A stretch of 64,000 nucleotides of DNA, taken from NCBI GenBank assembly GCA_016617855.1, contig JAECUM010005009.1:62001-126000 (forward strand), read 5' to 3'. The position numbers and the translations under genes were made by a program. This DNA is from Megalonaias nervosa (Eukaryota > Mollusca > Bivalvia > Unionida > Unionidae). Positions 57,747-64,000 of the stretch are shown piece after piece (positions within the stretch are counted from its first letter, which is position 1; every line of letters starts with the position of its first letter). A model generated the notes under the pieces. It did no database searches and was not told the DNA's origin. It saw only the letters and a program-made list of their open reading frames with translations.

Positions 57747-58360
57747 GGAATCAGGCCACAATTAATACTTCCGGTTCAGTACTCACGAATGTAGTCAAAG
57801 TCTATGTTTAGAGCATTTTTTTCCTGTCTCCTTTTGATGGTGATACACGTTTTAGATTTAGGCATTCTTGGTATGGATTTAAAGTCGATTGCTTATTCTT
57901 TAGAATATGAGCGTATGGTGTGGTTGTCTGTGTGTGTTTCGGCGACAGTGTACAGTGAGTAACAAGGTCTTGGTGATGATCCAGAAGTGAAATCTGTATT
58001 CCATTGCACGTTGGCTTGTTTACAGTCCAGCCTTTCAAAGAAAATGCCGGTAAATCTTTGACAAGAACTTCACCGTGAAGTGATCTGTGAAGGTATTATA
58101 GATTAACATATGATTTTGTAATGAGTGTCACACAGTGGAAAGTTCGGTACTGAGAAACAAATGTAAAGAATATATAGTAAAATTAATTGAGAATCCCTCC
58201 GCGCGCAGCCGGTGCCAAAGCATTGCTATTGGCTCGGCAGAACACGTGATTAAAACTTTAAATATATTAGCCCTTCACAGCGCGTTACCCGAAACATCTG
58301 GCGGGAAACTGTAGACCCAGTCACACCTCCCATAAATATTCTTCCGCGAGAGTAAATCGT
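57747..58360. repeat. Modular repeat, copy 3 (modules 2 and 3)
   Basis: Module 2 (57747-58188) aligns to 54619-55054. It runs directly into module 3 (58190-58360), which aligns to 47060-47232. This copy shows that the two modules are parts of one unit. Module 3 again has ATTGGC (58228), CACGTG (58243), TTTAAATATA and GGCGGGAAA (58300). Confidence 0.85.
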
Positions 58361-58361
58361 T

Positions 58362-58365
<4 letters not shown>

Positions 58366-58434
<69 letters not shown>
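58366..58434. repeat. (AT)n microsatellite
   Basis: About 34 AT units beginning right at the end of module 3 of the modular repeat. Confidence 0.95.
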
Positions 58435-58435
<1 letters not shown>

Positions 58436-59027
58436 TACGCATACATATATTTAAAACGCACTAGCACACAAGCAGAATGAGTCCTTAAGAAGTATAAGTT
58501 TGTATAGATGGCTATATAATGTGTCTGACTTGGTTTATCAGCTGGTTTTCGTGCACGGTACAGAATTAGAGCTTAAAACTAGGGAGACGATTACAGCTAT
58601 TTGTACGTGATATATGTGTCAAACAAATACATGTATACAGATGAGTGCGCCATATATATTCATAATCATGTTCGCTACATATACAAATATATACATGAAA
58701 CCTTACATTAAAATCCACTTACAGACACTTAAAATACATGTTCAACATATATCATGGTGGTGTCTATAGACATACACACACACACACATATGTATGTATG
58801 TATAGTGTATGTGTTTGTATTTTGACAAGCAGTTTACAACATTTTGCCGTTAAATACCTTGTAAACAATATTCTTTGACACTTAAATGCTCATAATGCAG
58901 CACGCGCGAAAGCTAGTTATTAAGCGTAGAGTCAGGAATGCTTGTCAAACGTGAACACATTTTGCGCCGTGTGAGTGCATTTATTGCTAGAAGGAGGGCT
59001 TTTCTTAATACAACGACTCGCTTTTCC
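58435..59027. other. No gene seen
   Basis: AT-rich sequence with a short CA/TATG stretch near 58773-58803. Weak resemblance to 18.9 kb just before the duplication begins. No coding signal. Confidence 0.4.
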
Positions 59028-59740
59028 TTACAACAGTCCATTGATAGGAGTGCAAATGGATGGTTATATTATTTGCCTACATATAGGTAGTAACGACGTG
59101 CAATGGTTGAATAGTATGTTTCGCTGTCTTTTTCGTATTCTCCACAAAATAAATGACATCAGAAAACAGCCCTGACCTTAACAACAGATTTTCGAATTCC
59201 ACAACATAGCATTGTTCCATATGTTTCTGATTATTTAAATTGAATCTGCTATCACATAATATTTAGACTTTGAATTATATATTTTCTTGTATCGTTATAC
59301 TCAATTATTTACGAAAACAGACAATATAATGATGTTGTATTTTGTAAACACAGCGACGTCCGCCATTACAGGTTCACTTAAGGTTTCAGACTGATTTTAT
59401 AAAAGAATAACGTAACTACGGCAGATAAAATCACCATTTAAGCAAATCTTTAATAAGAAAGTACTCATCACCGATTATATTATTTCAAAAACTATTTACA
59501 TCAATATTGCATACAATACATTTTACCTTCAGCTACAACACAAAACTCAGAAATTCCTGGTCACAGCAATGGAGCATCTCATACGTCATAAACTACAGTC
59601 ATTGTATGTATAAAAATGAGCATGCTGAAGTTGTTTTCGCTTTCCCAACAGAAGAAGGCGAAATTTTACATTTTTACATATTTTTTTACATTTTTCTGGC
59701 GACATAATTGCCCATATAGCCTGGCAGCTTGACTGCTGTA
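59028..59740. repeat. Diverged duplication, copy B
   Basis: Colinear with 18969-19440 plus 20593-20780. On the minus strand it keeps ATGGCGGACGTCGCTGTG (ATG at 59366), like copy A, but the following codons and the donor differ. The open frame at 59507-59707 is not conserved in copy A. Confidence 0.65.
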
Positions 59741-60839
59741 ATCTATGTTAAGTATATTTGCTCCCTGTTTAAAAAAATCTCGCATTTTCTCACATATCTC
59801 GTAACTTACCAGTTCACGTAACCGTCACGTATCATCCTTAGGGACATCCTTAGCAAGCATCTGTATTATCTGTAAACAACCTCTGACTTGTTCCATCATG
59901 GTTTCTCGCAACAGGATAGCAAGTGTGACAAGTACAAACTGAATGTCGTGTGCCACTGTTTGGGGTTTCAGTAAAACTAGAACCCAACATTTTACTCAAG
60001 TAACGGTTACTGCGGACAGACGCGGATGGTTTGTCCCTAAACTGGTAAATTTGTGAAATATTAAATATATAAGAGTATTTAAGTTTACTTTATTCAAATA
60101 CAGTATAAAATGACTCTACAACGAACATCTTACTATTTAATTTACCGAAAGAACCATTACAGGGCAAGTCATCGGTCATCACATAACCGGTCTGACAGAC
60201 GCATCACACATAACAGTGGGGTAATAAAATTAAATTTTTAACATTATTTTTCCAACCAGCAAGACCGTTTTTACAGGTTAGAAATCAGAATACACATGTT
60301 TGTACCAAACAGCCATAGTTTTATGTATTTGCAATGATAAAAGGCTATTTTAACTTTGTTTTATGTAGACGAGTAATGTCTCATTTTGATCTATCAGAAA
60401 AGTAACGTTATCTGAAATGACAGAAGAAATTAATAATCAACAACGACATATTTTATGTCAAAGGTGTTTTAGTCATCACAGTAGCTTATGAACACATATA
60501 ACAATTAATAATGTATGAGCAATTAAAGTCGAAAATACTTTTCACAACCTCTTTTCAACAAAAACTAGCATCTGATAGTAGATCGTGGACATTGTTAATC
60601 AGGGTTGTGTTCTGTGAATTCTTTTAGGACTTTCAGGCAGTTTTGATAAAACTGGGGAACGTTTAATGCGTGCGTATATTTGTTCAGTGCTAAGTTTGAA
60701 TTGGAATGTCTAAGTTGTAACCCAATATAGTATCTATGGATTCATTAAAAAGTTTTAAATAGTGTTATGCATATGTTATAAAATCGAGGTATATATTAGG
60801 TATGTGCATGTTTGTTGAGGCCTATATTGAGGATGATGG
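59741..60839. other. No gene seen
   Basis: AT-rich sequence with no recognised coding, RNA or repeat signal. Confidence 0.4.
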
Positions 60840-62376
60840 ATCCTAATTACATACCAATCCAAAACCTTGCAGAGAATTTCCATTCGGCTGAAAATCATCA
60901 TCGAGTAAGGTTTGTATATGATGGATACGTAAAGCCTGTATTTTGCATTCCAAATGATTAATCTTTAGACCCACATTTTCAACAGAGTTAAACACATATA
61001 GCCCTAGCAAGCAGTTCAAAATTTTGGAATTCACAGAATTGTAAATATGTTTCTGTTAATTAGGGAAGATAATGTTTAAGTAAATCGATTACGGTTGCAT
61101 TGTACCAAATTTGACTACAGACCAAAAGATTAATAATGTTTGATTTGGAAACAAGAGATAAAGGTCAGCTCTTCCATAGTAACAGTATTTGTGTAAGATT
61201 ATTTAATTTTTTGTATCATCATTACCTAAGTTATGGCCGAAAGGGAAACCTACTTTCTAGACTGTCTCTCTGTCTCTCTGTGTATGAAATGATAAAAGGT
61301 TGATACTGTGAGTACGCTATTTTTTCGTGAACATAACGTTGGATTAAATATAATTTATCTTAGCACCAGAGGCTTGCTCATATAAACGGGACAAAAAAAG
61401 ATCTTGTTTAATTGATTTGTCAGTGAAACAGAATCCTGTACCATTGTCCGCAAGAGAGAGATCTTAAGTCTTCTATTGAACTTGGATACCAACAATTTCT
61501 GAATAATTTCGAATTTTAACTGCAAAGGGCTCATATCTATTGCATATAGATGGGCAGAGAGACTGCAACCCTGTCGTAGTCGTATTGAAATTAAAAAGGG
61601 CCTGGAAATAAAATTATTGAATAAAACTGAAGAGCTTACATCGTTGTGAAAAATAAATATCTATTTAATAAACTTAGGATGGAAACCGAAAGATTCTAAT
61701 GTTTTCTGCATAAATTTATAGTTAACTCTATCAAAGTTTTTTCTTGATCTAAACAAATAAGTGCGCAAGATAGATCTTTTTGTTTTATATAACTACTTAT
61801 ATGTCTAATTAGATGATCATTATCAAAACTTGTGCAACATTTAACTGAACATTTTTTATCCATGAGTATAATTTTGGAGATTTGATTGCCTAGACGATTA
61901 GCGATAATTAATAATCCAAATTTAAAAGGGAGATAGGTCTCCAATTTTTCATATTATTTGAATTTTGGAGTCCCTGCATAATAGGGCAATATACGATAGT
62001 TTTCGCGAATCAGACAAAGTGTTTCATTCAAAATTGCATTATAGGAATCCATACCATATATGCACTTAATTTGCACGAAAGGACAAATTTACACCTGCAA
62101 TTTATACGACCTGGCTTCCATTCTTTCTCTAATGGAATTGGCCACCTGTATCATAGTTATAATATATACCTGATTGGCATGAATTAAAAATATTATTATA
62201 AGTAAAAAACAGATTTTTTCAGCCTTGACGGTAATTGATGAATCTACGACGTATAAGATGACCAAAATTACTATGCTGCGCACAAGATTTATTAGCATGT
62301 ACATTGTTCTAATAGGAAGTAAAGAGTTACTGTTGAGACTAATAAGGGTGGCTGGAATTATCACTTGATTTCCCAA
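60840..62376 (-). pseudogene. Tx1/L1-like LINE remnant
   Basis: Minus-strand RT pieces in order. Near 62130, VANSIRERMEARSYK resembles the pre-RT linker. At 61920-61700, FGLLIIANRLGNQISKIILM, then DNDHLIRHISSYIKQKDLSC, then ALICLDQEKT; these correspond to the ANRL, DN-HLIRD and LDxEKAFD blocks of Tx1/L1-type RT. Near 61580, RLRQGCSLSAHLYAIDMSPL matches the RQGCPLSPLLY block. At 61030-60845, VGLKINHLECKIQALRIHHI matches the post-RT region. All frames are broken. It is distinct from the 40.7-44.8 kb LINE. Confidence 0.75.
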
Positions 62377-62639
62377 CAGTATTTGTACACGTAATTGTAA
62401 CCTACTGACGATTTCAAAAGAGGCATTTGCAAGTTTGACATGATAAGGAGAAGTTATATAGATTCGAATGCAGAGATTATGTTACCGGAGATTATATTAA
62501 ATAGATGTCACAACTACTGCTATAAATAAAGGGCTTCATTTGATCCATGACTGTGTAAATCCTCCGTGGTTCGCTGCAATTGCTATTTATAGTCAACGAG
62601 CATGCACAGAATAGGACCTGTGAGAGCAGCGATAAGAAG

Positions 62640-64000
62640 GCCACAAAGGATGATTAAGAAAATTTTCACAAGATTAGAAAACCTACGGTAAATGTTTAAC
62701 AGAAGAAAAACATACACGGTAATCAGAAGACACAAACAGGAGGAAAATTATTGAATCAGTGAACCATTTTGAAAAGTTAGAGAAACAGACAAATAGGGGA
62801 AATGAAAAATTTCAGTAATATACCACCCAAATATGGACAAGCAATAAGTATCTGTGGAGTAAAATATTTCTGCTGTAAGCAACTTGGTCACTTTTCAAGG
62901 TAGTGTCAGTCGTATCCTAATACTAGAAATCAAATTAGAACACTTAAGGTCAGAATATGGTGTATAGACAAAGAAGAAAGGGAACTGTCACCACAAACAA
63001 CCATGAAAGTGGACTGGAATCACAATAAGTGAACATCGAACCCTGGAAACAAAGAACGATCTTTCAAACTGGGAAGAGGGGTCGCCTCTAATGGCCATTG
63101 GGATGAACCAAACTGATATAGACATTGATCAGCCAGAAAAGATTTTAAGAAAATAGTTCCAGGAATGAAAAAATAATTGTATGATGACGAATCCGCAGAA
63201 GTATTGTGGTTTACATTGACTGAAATATAGAAGGAGTCAATCTAATTTTCACCTCAGACACAGGCGCCAAAATGTACCATCATCTCTGAAAGAATCTATA
63301 AACAGAGTGACTCAGAAAAGCGCCACAAGATGAGAAAATTAATATGTTTAGGAGGCGCTGAGAAAAATCTTTTGAGAGAATATGAGAAAAACAAATGTTT
63401 AGAATTCAAGTAGGCCCTCTAAAATTGGAAAAAGAAGTCATAGTTTCATAAATTGAAGATGACGGATTATTAGATATTGACATCTTACAAAAAGATAAAA
63501 GTTGACCTGCACATATACTCCTCAGCAAAAGATTGTTAAGATGACAGGGAGTAGAGACAACATGCAGTCTAGAAGACCTTGAAGAGAACGTGCTAAAAGA
63601 TAGAGCTTCAGACCATTATTTTATATCGGGATTTTGCTAAGAAATTATTCATGTCGATGCAGGGCGCCTTTAATCAGTCGACTCCAGTCGACCATATAGA
63701 GATATTATTGAGGCTTACAGTGATTGGGACAGCAGAAACATTTCAAAGAACGGAAGTCTTAGACGGCTCAGAGCGCCAATAACATATCGAAACTTATAGT
63801 GCAATCAGAAGAGAAAGATATGGCGAGATAACAAATTTAGCAAGTAGATCTCATCTTTATCAGGAACAAAGATTCTCCGGGAATCTCAGTTACCACATCA
63901 TTAGAAGGAGTTACTGGAAACTTAAGTGAACAAGGAACAGAGCAAGAAAGGTTCCTAGTTGCAACAATGCTGACAAAATATCAGGACAATGTTTTAAAAG
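62640..64000 (+). pseudogene. Gypsy-type element, gag end and protease, runs off the window
   Basis: A zinc-knuckle remnant, FCCKQLGHFSR then a stop and Cys, lies near 62865-62905. The protease active site SDTGAKCTIISERIYKQ begins near 63254 (DTGAK at 63257-63271). Downstream, LEKEVIVS and IEDDGLLDIDILQ near 63425-63490 match the later protease block, and DRASDHYFI near 63600 matches the region before RT. The DTGAK type differs from the DTGASQS protease at 2.3 and 9.0 kb, so this is another Gypsy lineage. It has many stops. RT would lie beyond the window. Confidence 0.65.

Overview
This window is AT-rich, intron-bearing animal DNA. It looks like an invertebrate, probably a lophotrochozoan such as a mollusc. 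That is an inference from the mix of elements: a Gypsy element of the Gmr1 type, a DIRS-like tyrosine-recombinase element, tRNA-derived SINEs with short-repeat tails, many tandem-repeat arrays and long dinucleotide tracts. There are no operons, rRNA genes or CRISPR arrays. Most long open frames belong to transposable elements or tandem repeats.

Layout: 0.6-6.6 kb is a nearly complete but broken LTR retrotransposon whose integrase lies upstream of reverse transcriptase (Gmr1-like order), with a very short 5' LTR and a 921-bp 3' LTR. A second, more decayed relative follows (about 6.64-9.93 kb), then a scrap of another Gypsy protease (10.2-10.35 kb). A minus-strand SINE lies at 12.7 kb. A minus-strand exon resembling TM6-TM7 of a class C GPCR lies at 15.8-16.0 kb. 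Region 18.97-20.78 kb is a diverged duplicate of 59.03-59.74 kb. Region 23.8-27.6 kb holds four unrelated tandem-repeat families next to a hAT transposase remnant. A LINE (40.7-44.8 kb, minus) and a DIRS-like element (48.2-51.6 kb, minus) follow. Two blocks of a 34-bp satellite (51.9-52.2 and 53.6-54.1 kb) flank a possible minus-strand two-exon mini-gene. The right end has three copies of a modular repeat with promoter-like motifs, a decayed Tx1/L1-type LINE (60.8-62.4 kb, minus) and the start of another Gypsy element (62.6-64.0 kb).

The best host-gene candidate is on the plus strand. Five coding exons (23.40, 28.85, 37.35, 40.26 and 56.78 kb) have consensus splice borders and keep one frame through four introns. 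They give a 190-residue protein that I do not recognise. The LINE, the DIRS element and several repeat arrays lie inside its introns.

All element boundaries and family calls come from reading motifs by eye. No database or alignment program was used.
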